A DNA stretch of 64,000 nucleotides from Planococcus maitriensis (GCF_003289925.1 NZ_QLZQ01000001.1:62001-126000), one strand, 5' to 3'. Shown: positions 1 through 9,726, numbered from the stretch's first letter. Notes: generated by a model from the letters alone, not told the origin. Numbers and translations: made by a program.

Positions 1-1
1 A

Positions 2-640
2 AAAGCGAAATCGAAAGATGCGGATGCTAAGGAAGTGCTGCTGACGGCCCATATGGATAGCGTCGTCGGTGCACCGGGCGCGAACGATAACGCGTCCGGA
101 ACAGCCCTGATGCTCGAATTGGCACGCGTCTTCAAAAGCTACAACACCGATAAGGACATGAAATTCATTGCCTTTGGTTCTGAGGAGCGCGGCTTGCTTG
201 GCGCACGTTATTACGTCGATCAGTTGAGCCAGGCGGAGCGTGACAAGATCGAAGCGGTCTACAATCCGGACATGGTGGCGACAAGCTACGAGAAAGCGGA
301 AAATCTGTATGCGATGACCGTCGACGGCTCAAGCAACATCGTCACTGAATCGACCGTCGCTGCCGGTGCACGCCTCGGGAACTCGGACATCCTCCCAGGC
401 CAGTTCGGCTCGAGTGACCATGTACCGTTCCATAATGCAGGCATCCCGGCCGCCCTCTTCATCTGGATGGGTATCGACAGCTGGAACCCTCTCGTCTACC
501 ACATTGAAAAAGTCTATCACACGCCACAAGACACTATTGAAGACAATGTCTCCGAAGAACGCATGCAATCAGCGCTTGAAGTGATCGGCGCAGGCCTGTT
601 CGATGTGGTCCGGAAAGATGTGCCAGGGGTTAAGCATTGA
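2..640 (+). CDS. M28-family metallopeptidase (aminopeptidase), 3' part only
   Basis: This is the C-terminal part of a zinc aminopeptidase; the reading frame is open to the left edge of the window, so the true start lies outside. The M28 metal-ligand signature is visible: TAHMDS, then GANDNASG, SEERGLLG and, near the end, an SDHVPF segment followed by YHTPQDT with a late histidine. These supply the two-zinc site of the family (known from family members). The visible part is about 212 residues of a protein that is usually 300-450 residues. Probably secreted or surface-located, but the signal region is not in the window. A terminator follows directly. Confidence 0.85.
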   Translation, partial: KAKSKDADAKEVLLTAHMDSVVGAPGANDNASGTALMLELARVFKSYNTDKDMKFIAFGSEERGLLGARYYVDQLSQAERDKIEAVYNPDMVATSYEKAENLYAMTVDGSSNIVTESTVAAGARLGNSDILPGQFGSSDHVPFHNAGIPAALFIWMGIDSWNPLVYHIEKVYHTPQDTIEDNVSEERMQSALEVIGAGLFDVVRKDVPGVKH

Positions 641-668
641 GAAGTAAAACGTGACGCATCAACTTACG

Positions 669-704
669 AAGCCGTTCCGGTATCATTTTCGGAACGGCTT
701 TTCG
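669..704 (+). terminator. Intrinsic terminator after M28 peptidase
   Basis: An 11-bp perfect stem (AAGCCGTTCCG / CGGAACGGCTT) with a 10-nt loop, followed by a short T-rich tail. Confidence 0.8.
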
Positions 705-838
705 TATAGCTTTTTTAAACCGGTATTTGTCCCTCTTTTTCCATCAATTGGATAGGAAAGTCAGCAAGCATGTCGAATATAAGGAGGAATAGAAACTGCC
801 GGCGCCTATGGATTTGAAATCCTGAGGAGGAGAAGAAA

Positions 839-1750
839 ATGGACGTGATCAAGCATTCCGAATGGGCCGATACGAAGTTCACTTTGCATTTGCTGTCACA
901 GATCCTCGGCAAGATCAAGCTCGAAACCGCCGAGCAGGAACCGCAATGGGCACATGTCACGCTTGCTGTGACGCCAAACGGGTTTACGACGGGTTTGTTG
1001 TTCCATCAGGATCAGGCGTTTCAAGTCGACTTGGATATTTACGAAAGCCGCATTCTTATCAATGTCGAAGGCAATGTGCAAGCTGTGCCGATCGAAACGG
1101 CCAAGTCGATCAAAACCTATTTCGAAGAGATTTTCGAAGCGCTGGCATCGAAAGTCGTCGAGTTGAAAATCAACCCGAGGCCGCAGGAGATGGCGTATAA
1201 GAACAATCTCAACGAAGACGCCACGCCGCTGACCTTCAATTGGGAACAGGCGATACGCGGGCTCAAACTCTTTCATTTTGCGGCCGCAGCACAGCTGAAG
1301 TTTATCGGCCCGTTGCGCTCCCGAAAAATGAAGCCCGCGTTGTTTTGGGGAACCTTTGACGTTTCCTCGCTCGTTTTGCCCGGCATCCGCCAGCCGTATC
1401 CGGAAGACAAAGTCATCGAAAAAGCGGCGTTCGATGAACACTTCATCGAATACGGTTTCTGGACCGGCGACGCCAATGTGGATGTGCCGGCTTTTTTTGT
1501 ACTGCCCTATCCGTTCGTCAATAAAGAACTCGACAGCGAGCGGTTAAAGCCTGCCGATGCGTATTTTGAAGCTTCGATGAGCGAATACTTTCTGATGCTC
1601 GATAAAGTTGCGGGCTCGCCCGACCCGGCGTAAGCGATGCAGGAATTTTTCCGCTCGACTTTTGACATCCTCAGTGAAGAATTGGGCTGGCCGGACTGTT
1701 CATATTATTTTACGCCGCTCGATATGCCAAAACAGCAAGCGAAAAAATGA
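839..1750 (+). pseudogene. DUF5996-family protein interrupted by an in-frame TAA
   Basis: The first ORF (839-1633, 264 aa, good AGGAGG-like site upstream) matches what I know of the DUF5996 family in its opening and central GIRQPYPEDKV region. It stops at TAA 1631-1633 within a PDPA segment. The same frame continues at once with AMQEFFRSTFDILSEELGW and runs to TGA 1748-1750, which is what the family's C-terminal helix (a FLxSTYEAAA...GW pattern) should look like. So one codon seems to have become a stop, with no frameshift. Full length would be 303 residues plus the stop codon position. The truncated protein may still be made. Function of the family is not known to me. Confidence 0.7.
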
Positions 1751-1948
1751 AGGAAGAGACGAGGAGAAGATATGCCGATTCAAGCATATTTTCTCTGTTT
1801 TTTATTCGCGGTTCAGTCACAGTGACGAAGATTCCGAGGGCATCAAAAGTCCCGAAAAAATATTTTTGAAAGTATCTATTTTTATGTCTTCCGATGTGCT
1901 TTAATGGATTTAATGAAATTGTAAAAAAATTGAAATGGGGATGGTAGG

Positions 1949-4900
1949 ATGGACCGCGCGTTCAAGATTGCGACGAGTTTTTTAATGGGTGTATCACTTT
2001 TTGGGGTTTTACCGGCAACACAAACGGCGCAAGCCGAAGATTTGGTGGATGCAGATGTACTGGAACAAGGAGATGACGTGAGCGATACGTTTTCTGCAGA
2101 AGATAACGAGCATTGGTACCAGATCGACGTCGATCCTGCCCAAGTCACTGCACATACACATTTTGAAGTTTCCCTCCAGTCTGATGACGAATTGACCTTT
2201 ACGGTTTACCCCGACGCAGAACGCGCGACCGCCGACCAGCCTTTCGATCCGTTCAGCAACTACAGTTTTGCAGAAATGAAATCGACTGTGAAATTCCCGA
2301 TTGCCTGGGAAGGCCCTTACTACATAAAGGTCTCGTCTTACGCTGACGAATTGCCCGTGGAATTGCCTGAAGGCGAAGAAGCGGAAGATGCGAGCTACAC
2401 GATCGGCTTTGACGGTGTCACTGTGAAAGCATCGAAACCGACAAACGATGAGCAATGCCCAGCAGAACTTGTCATGGGCGACGCAGCTGGCGACCAGGCG
2501 CTGCTTGACCAATTGCGCGTTATCCGCGGCGAAGTGCTTTCCCAAACAGAAAGCGGCAAAGAATTGACTAAGCTCTACTATAAACTGGCGCCATTTATCG
2601 GCTACCAGGCCGTGAAGGAAGCAAGCGTCCGTGATTCATTGAAGAAAAACCTCAATCAGCTCGACGGCTTGATCACGAGCATTGCGGAAAATGGTTTCCA
2701 AAGCTCGAAGACGATCACCGCAGCAGACCAGAAAGCGATCAGCGAATTGTACGCGCTCGCATTGAAAACAGCGCCTGCGAATTTGAAAGATGATGTGGAA
2801 GCAGCAGGGCAAGCGATCAACATCAACAAACTGGCTGGAAAATCGGTCATGTCGGCCATGCTTCCGACTCCATACGTTGTAAAAGATGCTTCCATCAATA
2901 AAGTTATCGTGAAAGTAAAAGAAGGCGAAACACTGACAAAAGCGGAAGCCGGAACAGCCGGCATCCAGTCCGTTTCTGAGTTTGACGCTGATGCACCGAA
3001 ATTCGACCAGTTCTTTGTGGTGGATTTGAAGTCAGGAATGTCAGCCGCTTCAACGGATAAAACTCTGCAGTCGCTTGAAGAGTTGCCGGAAGTTGAGTTC
3101 ATCGAACCGGTACAGCAATACAAGCTTCACTCAGAAGATGCGTATTATAACGAGCAATGGTCGCTTGAAAACAAGGGCGACGGCTTTGGCATTGAAGACG
3201 CGGACATCGATTTCGAGGAAATGACGTCGCTTGCAGCCCAAAAAGGCCAGTCAGAAGTCATCACAGCGGTCATCGATACCGGCGTTGATTACACACTGGC
3301 TGATTTGAAGAACCAAGTGATCAGCACAGGCTATGATTTCATTAATGACGACAATAAAGCATTCGATGACCAAGGACACGGTACGCACGTTTCCGGCATT
3401 ATCGCAGCGGAAGCGGGCAATGATTATTCGATGACAGGCATCAACCAGTCTACGAAGATCCTGCCGGTGAAAGTGCTGGATGCATCAGGGTACGGCGATA
3501 CGGAACAAATCGCATACGGAATCATCTGGGCAACTGACCAAGGAACGGATATCATCAACATGAGCCTTGGCGGCGGCTACAGCCGCGTCTTGGAATACGC
3601 CATGAAATACGCAAGCGAGCGCGGTGTGACGATTGTCGCAGCGTCCGGAAATGACGGATGGGAAGAAGTGTCCTACCCGGCTTCATCGAAATACGCCATC
3701 GCAGTCGGCGCAACGAACAAACTCGACCTCGTCTCGGATTACTCGAGCTACGGTGAAGAGCTTGACTTGGTCGCACCGGGTACGGATATTCCAAGTTTGC
3801 TGCCGGACGGCAATGTAAGCTTGATGTCCGGAACATCCATGGCAGCTCCGCACGTCGCGGCAGTTGCGGGTGTCTTGAAATCGATCAATCCGGATCTCAC
3901 GTCAGGTCAGCTCGAGAATTTGCTGACAGCATCCGCGGATGATGTCACGTTCATCGGAGAAGACGGGCCGCCGAGTTTCGAGGACGAGTGGGGCTTCGAA
4001 GAAGATTTCCCGTATGAGATGGAAGAATTGGCACCAGGCTTTGATCTTGTCTCCGGTTGGGGCCGTTTGAACGGCGCACAAGCGATTCTGGCACTGAATG
4101 ATAAATGGAATCTTGCTGACCGCATCAGCGGGGCAAGCCGCTACGATACAGCGGTGGAAGTATCGAAAAAAGGCTGGAGTACATCTAAAAAAGTTGTTTT
4201 GGCAACAGGCGGCGATTTCCCGGATGCCTTGAGTGCAGCGCCGCTCGCGGCATATCAAAACGCACCGCTATTGCTCACGAAAACCGATTCGATTCCAGCC
4301 TCGGTAAAAGATGAACTGAAACGTTTGAAAGTGGAAGAAGTGACATTGATCGGCGGACAGGGCGCAATCAGCCCGATGGTCGAAATGGAACTGAACGAAC
4401 TTGGCATCAAAGCAGCAGGGATCAAACGCATCAGCGGCAAAAACCGCTACGAAACATCCGTCAATATTGCGAAAAAAATGACGAACTCGACACAAGCAGT
4501 CGTCGCAACCGGTGCAACATTTGCGGATGCCTTGTCGATCGCACCGGTAGCCGGCAGCCAGAAAATGCCGATCCTGCTGACGAAACCGAATGGCTTGCCA
4601 GCGGAAGTGAAAGCACACTTCGCGGCAAAAGCTTATAGCAAAACCTTCATCGTCGGCGGTAAAGGCGCTGTTTCCGACAGCACGGCGAAAGAAATCAAAA
4701 ACCCGATCCGCCTATCCGGCGCATCGCGCTACGAAACGAACAGCGCAGTCATCAACCATTTCAAAGCATCTTTCGATAAGCAGAACATGTACTTGTCGAC
4801 CGGCGCGAACTATCCCGATGCACTCGCAGGATCCGTTCTGGCAGCGAAAACGAAAGCACCACTCGTCTTGACGGCACCGAACGGGCCAAAAGCGGAAACC

Positions 4901-5002
4901 GTGAAAACGGTGCAAGCGCAGCTCGAAAACGTCACAGGGATCTACATCCTTGGCGGTGAAGGCGCTTTGCCGACATCAAACATCCAGCAATTGTTCGAGT
5001 AA
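1949..5002 (+). CDS. S8 subtilisin-like serine protease with three cell-wall-binding repeats
   Basis: A 1017-aa exported protease. A signal peptide with an AQA-E type cleavage site covers about residues 1-30. A pre-peptidase-like beta domain (about 45-150) and an I9-type propeptide ending in LEELPEVEFIEP (about 310-390) precede the catalytic domain. The triad is visible: D443 in VIDTGVDY, H477 in GHGTHVSG and S630 in SGTSMAAPH. Three cell-wall-binding type 2 repeats follow from residue 725, each starting R(I/L)SGxxRY(D/E)T and containing PDAL or ADAL and a GGxGA motif. These repeats bind wall polymers non-covalently in known family members. Likely a wall-bound extracellular protease; substrates unknown. 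A terminator closes the transcription unit. Confidence 0.93.
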   Translation: MDRAFKIATSFLMGVSLFGVLPATQTAQAEDLVDADVLEQGDDVSDTFSAEDNEHWYQIDVDPAQVTAHTHFEVSLQSDDELTFTVYPDAERATADQPFDPFSNYSFAEMKSTVKFPIAWEGPYYIKVSSYADELPVELPEGEEAEDASYTIGFDGVTVKASKPTNDEQCPAELVMGDAAGDQALLDQLRVIRGEVLSQTESGKELTKLYYKLAPFIGYQAVKEASVRDSLKKNLNQLDGLITSIAENGFQSSKTITAADQKAISELYALALKTAPANLKDDVEAAGQAININKLAGKSVMSAMLPTPYVVKDASINKVIVKVKEGETLTKAEAGTAGIQSVSEFDADAPKFDQFFVVDLKSGMSAASTDKTLQSLEELPEVEFIEPVQQYKLHSEDAYYNEQWSLENKGDGFGIEDADIDFEEMTSLAAQKGQSEVITAVIDTGVDYTLADLKNQVISTGYDFINDDNKAFDDQGHGTHVSGIIAAEAGNDYSMTGINQSTKILPVKVLDASGYGDTEQIAYGIIWATDQGTDIINMSLGGGYSRVLEYAMKYASERGVTIVAASGNDGWEEVSYPASSKYAIAVGATNKLDLVSDYSSYGEELDLVAPGTDIPSLLPDGNVSLMSGTSMAAPHVAAVAGVLKSINPDLTSGQLENLLTASADDVTFIGEDGPPSFEDEWGFEEDFPYEMEELAPGFDLVSGWGRLNGAQAILALNDKWNLADRISGASRYDTAVEVSKKGWSTSKKVVLATGGDFPDALSAAPLAAYQNAPLLLTKTDSIPASVKDELKRLKVEEVTLIGGQGAISPMVEMELNELGIKAAGIKRISGKNRYETSVNIAKKMTNSTQAVVATGATFADALSIAPVAGSQKMPILLTKPNGLPAEVKAHFAAKAYSKTFIVGGKGAVSDSTAKEIKNPIRLSGASRYETNSAVINHFKASFDKQNMYLSTGANYPDALAGSVLAAKTKAPLVLTAPNGPKAETVKTVQAQLENVTGIYILGGEGALPTSNIQQLFE

Positions 5003-5009
5003 GACATGA

Positions 5010-5045
5010 AAACAGGCGGTTCGGATTCCGGACGCCTGTTTTTTG
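5010..5045 (+). terminator. Intrinsic terminator after S8 protease
   Basis: Stem AAACAGGCG / CGCCTGTTT followed by a run of T. Confidence 0.85.
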
Positions 5046-5069
5046 ATAACGTAAATGGGAGGTAACTTG

Positions 5070-5360
5070 ATGAGAGAATTGATTGCAGGCGGGATCGGCG
5101 TCATTTCTGGGATTTTATTGTTCGGCTTTACGTCGATTGCAGCGGCGGTGTATTCGATGCATTTGAGGGAAGTCGGCTATTCAGGAGAGTTTGGCCTGTA
5201 TTTATCGGCCTTATGGGAAGTAGGGATTGTGCCAATCATTTTCAGCCTGATTTTCTTCTTGTTAGGACTGAGGTTTTTGTTCAAGGCGACCGACCGGGAA
5301 TGGCGGGCCAAATACTTTTTAGTGGAAGAAGAAAAAAGTACTGGCGACAAAGAAGCATGA
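5070..5360 (+). CDS. Small membrane protein, function unknown
   Basis: A 96-aa protein with two hydrophobic segments (about residues 5-30 and 48-72) and a charged C-terminal tail, so two transmembrane helices are likely. An in-frame ATG at 5055 exists, but the GGGAGGT site at 5057-5064 sits inside that extension and points to ATG 5070. I do not recognise the family. It lies 12 nt before the acetyltransferase gene and may be cotranscribed with it. Confidence 0.7.
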   Translation: MRELIAGGIGVISGILLFGFTSIAAAVYSMHLREVGYSGEFGLYLSALWEVGIVPIIFSLIFFLLGLRFLFKATDREWRAKYFLVEEEKSTGDKEA

Positions 5361-5372
5361 AAGGGCGATTAG

Positions 5373-5918
5373 ATGGAGAACGATTATGTATTCGAATCCG
5401 AACACCTTGGGTTCAGGCGGTGGCAAGCGTCCGATTACGCGCCATTTGCGGCGCTGAACGCAAACCCTGACGTAATGGAGTTCTTTCCAAATACCTTGAG
5501 CCGCGGCGAATCCGACGCATTGATCGGTCGCATTGAAGCGCATTTCGAGGAGAAGGGCTATGGGCTTTGGGCGGTGGAACGGAAAGAGGACGGGGCGTTT
5601 ATCGGCTTTATCGGTTTATTGGATGTCAATTTCGATATCGGAATTGAAGACGCAACTGAGATCGGCTGGCGCTTGGAAAAGAAGTTTTGGAAAAAAGGCT
5701 ATGCGACAGAAGGGGCGAATGCTTGCCTGGCGTATGCATTCGAAGAGCTTGGCAAAAGAGAAATCTACTCGTTCACTTCAACGGTCAACACACCGTCTGA
5801 AACCGTCATGAAGCGGATTGGCATGGAGAAAGCAGGGGAATTCGAGCATCCACGCGTTCCACAAGGCAGTCCGTTAAGAAAGCATGTTTTGTATAAAAAA
5901 GAGTTAACACAAGAATGA
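5373..5918 (+). CDS. GNAT N-acetyltransferase, RimJ/RimL type
   Basis: A 181-aa protein with the layout of GNAT acetyltransferases acting on N-termini or small amines: an N-terminal LGFRRWQASDYAPF segment, a central GFIGLLDV strand, and IGWRLEKKFWKKGYATEG carrying the acetyl-CoA pyrophosphate-binding loop (RxxGxA-like KKGYATE). The late SxTVNTPSETVMKRIGM segment is typical of the RimJ/RimL group. The substrate cannot be told from sequence. Start at ATG 5373 has only a weak upstream site (AAGGGCGATTAG). Confidence 0.88.
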   Translation: MENDYVFESEHLGFRRWQASDYAPFAALNANPDVMEFFPNTLSRGESDALIGRIEAHFEEKGYGLWAVERKEDGAFIGFIGLLDVNFDIGIEDATEIGWRLEKKFWKKGYATEGANACLAYAFEELGKREIYSFTSTVNTPSETVMKRIGMEKAGEFEHPRVPQGSPLRKHVLYKKELTQE

Positions 5919-5972
5919 ATAAGGTTTTCATGTACATTGAATCACGATAAAGACTGTTAAGGAGAGTGGCGC

Positions 5973-6353
5973 ATGAAAAAAATGCTTTTACTGGCAGCGG
6001 TGACTTTAGTGATTAGTATCGGTATTTATGAATTCAATGATAGGGCGAGCTTTAAAAAAGTTCATATGCTGCCTTATGATGTTCAGGTAAACGTGGATAC
6101 AGACCTCAGGCTCCAACAGATCTATCGAAACAATTATTCATTTATAGTGTTTCACAGTGCTGGAATTGTTGAACACGAACTGCAAGTAGAGGGTGATATG
6201 GTGAAGATGTTGCTGAATGTTTCGGATGAAGGAGCCCACAACGAGCTTCAGCAGTATTCGTACAAATTGGAAACGGGCGAAGAACACGATAAAATCGCTG
6301 TTTTTTTAGATGGCCAACTTATCCCCTTCGATAATGTTGTAGCAGGAAAATAA
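5973..6353 (+). CDS. Hypothetical exported or membrane-anchored small protein
   Basis: A 126-aa protein with one hydrophobic N-terminal segment (residues 3-20) that is either a signal peptide without an obvious cleavage site or a membrane anchor, followed by a hydrophilic domain presumed outside the cell. An AAGGAGAG site lies at a proper distance before the ATG. No family recognised. Confidence 0.65.
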   Translation: MKKMLLLAAVTLVISIGIYEFNDRASFKKVHMLPYDVQVNVDTDLRLQQIYRNNYSFIVFHSAGIVEHELQVEGDMVKMLLNVSDEGAHNELQQYSYKLETGEEHDKIAVFLDGQLIPFDNVVAGK

Positions 6354-7168
6354 GGAAGCTATAAGTCAAAGCATAAAAACTGTTTGCATGCTCTGGCAAG
6401 CGTTTTTTCTGTTTATTGACATAAGATTTAATGACATCTTTAGCACATGGTAACTTCCTAAAAAAGAAAAGTCCGGAACGGAAATTTAGCTTCAAAGCAA
6501 ATTCAGGAGTATCGGTTAACGCCTCAGAATGGAAAAGGAGAGATCATTCAGAATGAGGGAAGAGATTAGTAGAGGAATGGATAGAATGAAACATACTTTC
6601 TTAGCCATGCTTATACTGTCACCCTGATCACCTGGTATTTATCTTCTTTGATCTGAGAGCTTTTCTGTCGGACCTTTCGGCAAATTTAGCTGTCGCGGTA
6701 CCTAATTTTGTATTGCTATCGGGCGTGATTTATTAAATCGGGCAATAGAGCTGGAAGAGGGATGCGCTGAACGATGGCGCATCCCTCTTTTTGGTGGGGC
6801 GACATTTCATAAGTTTTGCCAAGCTTTAATCTAAAATACGATTTTAGGCGTTTACTGAATAGAGTCGAAATAATACATACAATATCACCAATTCATTGTC
6901 GGGGAACTTTCCGAAAGCGAACTCGACAGTTTGAAAGAAGGGCCGGAACCGGATGAGGGAAGTTCCGGGCATCATCATTAAAAGCGATTTTGTTGCCGAA
7001 ACCTTCTTCTCGAAACGCAGACAAAGTCCTGATTAACTAAAATTGTTAAAAGGGCATGAGTAAAAGGTTTAGAAAAATTTTCATTGAATGGGAAAAAGCA
7101 ATAATTTCGGGTATAGGACATTATGGAAAATTTTTGGATCCGCGGAACAGGACGAAAGGACGGTATAA
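6354..7168. other. 815-bp gene-poor stretch holding gene relics
   Basis: No intact gene seen. Two pieces look like decayed coding sequence on the plus strand: a hydrophobic open stretch ending at a TAA at about 6734-6736 (contains AVAVPNFVLLSGVIY), and a 35-codon open tail at 6874-6981 ending in ELSESELDSLKEG...HHH and TAA, without a start codon. A strong terminator at 6756-6793 lies between them, orphaned from any intact gene. Consistent with decay of one or two former genes; their identity is not clear. Confidence 0.5.
6756..6793 (+). terminator. Orphan intrinsic terminator
   Basis: Perfect 12-bp stem AGAGGGATGCGC / GCGCATCCCTCT with a 9-nt loop and a T run; no intact gene ends here. Confidence 0.8.
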
Positions 7169-7561
7169 GTGAACGAAGAGTTATTGATTGCTGATGAAGT
7201 ACAAAGAACCTTGAAGGCACGCTGCGAATACCGTGAAGGAAAGTTCCATTTTACGAAAACCAAGAAACTGGACATTTTCCTCGGCTCCAGTCTTTTCGTT
7301 TTCAAACTGGATATGGAAATCAGCTTCGGGCATTTCCAGCAAGACGGGGCGGCTGTCAATAAAGCCCGCGTATACATCTTGCCGGAAGAAATGCTGGCTT
7401 TTGAAGACACCTTGCGCAAATTCCCGATTCCGCTGCCAATTGCATTTCGCCAGTGCATCCACATGAATCAAAACCTTGTTGAAATCACGATGGAATCGCT
7501 CGAGCCGCCGCGGAATTTTGCCTTGCGGCTGGCCGCAGCACTGAAAGAAATCGAACCATGA
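7169..7561 (+). CDS. Hypothetical cytosolic protein
   Basis: A 130-aa protein starting at GTG with an AAAGGA site just upstream. No membrane segment and no recognised domain; alternating hydrophobic residues in the middle (SSLFVFKLDMEISFGHF) suggest beta strands. Ends 73 nt before the start of the LOV photoreceptor gene and may share its transcript. Confidence 0.65.
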   Translation: MNEELLIADEVQRTLKARCEYREGKFHFTKTKKLDIFLGSSLFVFKLDMEISFGHFQQDGAAVNKARVYILPEEMLAFEDTLRKFPIPLPIAFRQCIHMNQNLVEITMESLEPPRNFALRLAAALKEIEP

Positions 7562-7633
7562 TCCATCTCCGATCCAACTCAAGCAATGTTGACTTCGCAT
7601 ATGACAGAAACCAACCCTTATAGATCGGAGAGA

Positions 7634-8416
7634 ATGAACATGAACCACTTAAAAACAGAAATCAAAAGCGAGTTGCTAGAAGCCATGCTGAACGGCAGCC
7701 AAGTAGCGGCCGTCGTTACAGACCCCGAACAACAAGACAATCTGATCATCTACTATAATGAAACCTTCGCACAACTGACAGGGTACGCAGAACACGAGAT
7801 CATCGGGCGAAACTGCCGCTTTTTGCAAGGCGACAACACCGACCGTTTCACCATCGGAAAGATCCGGCAGGCCATCCAAGAGCGCGAGAAAATCACCGTT
7901 ACGCTGGAAAATTACCGAAAAGACGGAACAACGTTTTGGAACCGGCTAAATATTGAACCCGTCACCATGGACGGCCACTTGTATTTCATCGGCACACAAA
8001 CGGACATCACCCAAGAAGTCGACCAGCAAGTCGAGTTGAACGAAAAAGAACAGGAAATTAACGAGCAGATGCTGCCGATTTTGCCGATCGACGACAATAT
8101 CGGAGCAGTGGCCTTGGTCGGGAAAATGAACAATTTGCGTTTTGACGTCCTGACCTCGAAGTTGAGCCATTTCGTCCGCGATACTCGCACGCGGCACATC
8201 ATCATCGATGTCACGGGTGTGCTGTGGGAGAAGAATTTTCTCTATACCAACCTCTTGATGATCCAGGATGTGCTGAGGCTGATGGGCAGTAAATTGTATA
8301 TTTCCGGCATCAGTCCCAAAACCGCCATGGAGATCGTCAATATCAAAGATGACGATCAAACTTTATTGACCTTTGCGACGGTACAGCAAGTCATTCAGCG
8401 TTTGCAGGTGAAATAG
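7634..8416 (+). CDS. ytvA: Blue-light photoreceptor, LOV-STAS (YtvA-like)
   Basis: A 260-aa protein matching the layout and length (261 aa) of Bacillus subtilis YtvA. Residues about 15-125 are a LOV-type PAS domain with the GRNCRFLQG signature; C61 is the flavin-adduct cysteine (C62 in YtvA). A helical linker (QQVELNEKEQEINEQ) leads to a C-terminal STAS domain (about 148-260) with the HIIIDVTGV strand. In B. subtilis YtvA joins the stressosome and activates the general stress response under blue light (known); the same role is inferred. The ORF could extend upstream, but the CGGAGAG site points to ATG 7634 (ATG 7640 is an alternative). Confidence 0.93.
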   Translation: MNMNHLKTEIKSELLEAMLNGSQVAAVVTDPEQQDNLIIYYNETFAQLTGYAEHEIIGRNCRFLQGDNTDRFTIGKIRQAIQEREKITVTLENYRKDGTTFWNRLNIEPVTMDGHLYFIGTQTDITQEVDQQVELNEKEQEINEQMLPILPIDDNIGAVALVGKMNNLRFDVLTSKLSHFVRDTRTRHIIIDVTGVLWEKNFLYTNLLMIQDVLRLMGSKLYISGISPKTAMEIVNIKDDDQTLLTFATVQQVIQRLQVK

Positions 8417-8504
8417 AAAATGCTTGGTAAGCAAGGATGAAATATGCTGCTGTGATAAACTGGAAATGTTAATCAGATGATAAAGCATTGAAGGGGAGAA
8501 GACA

Positions 8505-9068
8505 GTGGCAGAAGCTGAAACGTTCGAAGCAACATCAGAAACAAAGAGGTTAACTATCCGGCCGCTGGAACGAGCGGATTATGCCGAGTGGCTGGCAGGC
8601 TTTAACGGCCGTTCGCCCTCGAAGCATGTCTACGATCCGGGCAGACTGGATATGAGTGCGTGTACCGAACACTGGTTTCAGGAGCTGGTCGACAAGCACC
8701 AGCAACTGGCGCATGACGACACGGCCCACGTGTTCGCCGTATTCCGAAAAGAAGACGGGCGCCATATCGGCATGGTCGATTTTTCGACATTGGCGCGCGA
8801 TGATTTTCAATGGGGACGCATCGGTTACACCATCCATAACCAATATTGGAACCAAGGCTTCGGAAAAGAAGCGGTCACAGGAGCGCTGGATATTGCTTTC
8901 ACCGAGCTTGGCTTCCACCGGATTGAAGCACATATCAATCTCGACAACGAAGCTTCTGTTCGGCTGGCTGAAAGTGCGGGCATGAAGTTTGAATGCGTGC
9001 GGGAAGCTTTTCTGTATGAAGGCGGGGCGTGGGTCGATCACTTGATCTACTCAATCAATCATAAATAG
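8505..9068 (+). CDS. GNAT N-acetyltransferase
   Basis: A 187-aa RimJ/RimL-like acetyltransferase: TKRLTIRPLERADYAEW at the N-terminus, HIGMVDFSTL strand, then a GYTIHNQYWNQGFGKEA loop with the acetyl-CoA binding pattern (QGFGKEA), and the NLDNEASVRLAESAGM segment typical of the family. Begins at GTG 8505 behind AGGGGAG. Ends in a shared bidirectional terminator. Substrate unknown. Confidence 0.9.
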   Translation: MAEAETFEATSETKRLTIRPLERADYAEWLAGFNGRSPSKHVYDPGRLDMSACTEHWFQELVDKHQQLAHDDTAHVFAVFRKEDGRHIGMVDFSTLARDDFQWGRIGYTIHNQYWNQGFGKEAVTGALDIAFTELGFHRIEAHINLDNEASVRLAESAGMKFECVREAFLYEGGAWVDHLIYSINHK

Positions 9069-9075
9069 ACAAAGA

Positions 9076-9110
9076 AAATCCCCTTGTTCCACATCGGAAC
9101 AAGGGGATTT
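9076..9110. terminator. Bidirectional terminator between GNAT and PfpI genes
   Basis: Perfect 15-bp stem AAATCCCCTTGTTCC / GGAACAAGGGGATTT with a 5-nt loop, between convergent genes. Confidence 0.88.
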
Positions 9111-9117
9111 CTGCGTT

Positions 9118-9726
9118 CTACTGCTGTGACTTTGTGTAATCGTGATAGCCTTGCTTGAAAAACCCGTACCATTCATCGATTTCCGCTTGCGGTGCGGCAT
9201 TCAGCGCTTCGAGCACTTCTTTCCCGAATTCGAGGAAGGCGGAGCCGTTGGCGGTAATGAGCTGTCCGCTGCGGACGGCTTGCTGTTGGAGATAGTGCGC
9301 TTCGTTCGTGTAGCGGTCGCCTGAAGTTTCCTGCAAATCTTCCAAGTGATTGCTCGTATGCGGCACATCGTTTAACAAGCCGTTCTTTCCGAGAAATACC
9401 GAGGCGTCGCAAATAGTGCCAAGCACGGCTTGCTGGCTGATTGCTTTGTCGACCAGCTCCATAACGCGTTCGCTGCCGTCTTTGCGCCAGGAATTACCGC
9501 CGATGAGGATCAATCCCGCGAATTCCTCCGGTGCATCGTCAATACTATAATCGGGCACTACGGTAAAGCCGCCGATTGATCGAACCGGCTCTTTTGTCAG
9601 CGATACGGTCTTCACGTCGAATCTGCGGCCGTCGCCTTCCGGTTCTTCGTTCAATGCCGCCGCCAAAGACGCTGCTTCCCAGTCCGCATACTCGTTCAAT
9701 AGCACAAAAAGGACATTCTCGTTCAT
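9118..9726 (-). CDS. DJ-1/PfpI-family protein (class I glutamine amidotransferase-like)
   Basis: A 202-aa protein of the DJ-1/PfpI superfamily. The nucleophile elbow is visible in LGTICDASVFLG, and an early LILIGGNSW segment supplies the glycine-rich turn. Members act as proteases, deglycases, chaperones or amidases, so the precise reaction is open. ATG 9735 overlaps the AAAGGA site, so ATG 9726, nine nt after it, is chosen. Monocistronic on the minus strand. Confidence 0.85.
   Translation of the reverse strand: MNENVLFVLLNEYADWEAASLAAALNEEPEGDGRRFDVKTVSLTKEPVRSIGGFTVVPDYSIDDAPEEFAGLILIGGNSWRKDGSERVMELVDKAISQQAVLGTICDASVFLGKNGLLNDVPHTSNHLEDLQETSGDRYTNEAHYLQQQAVRSGQLITANGSAFLEFGKEVLEALNAAPQAEIDEWYGFFKQGYHDYTKSQQ

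Noticed and set aside
1771..1825. 17-codon ORF MPIQAYFLCFLFAVQSQ behind GAGGAG
   Set aside because: Very short, directly after the broken DUF5996 gene, with nothing to support translation.
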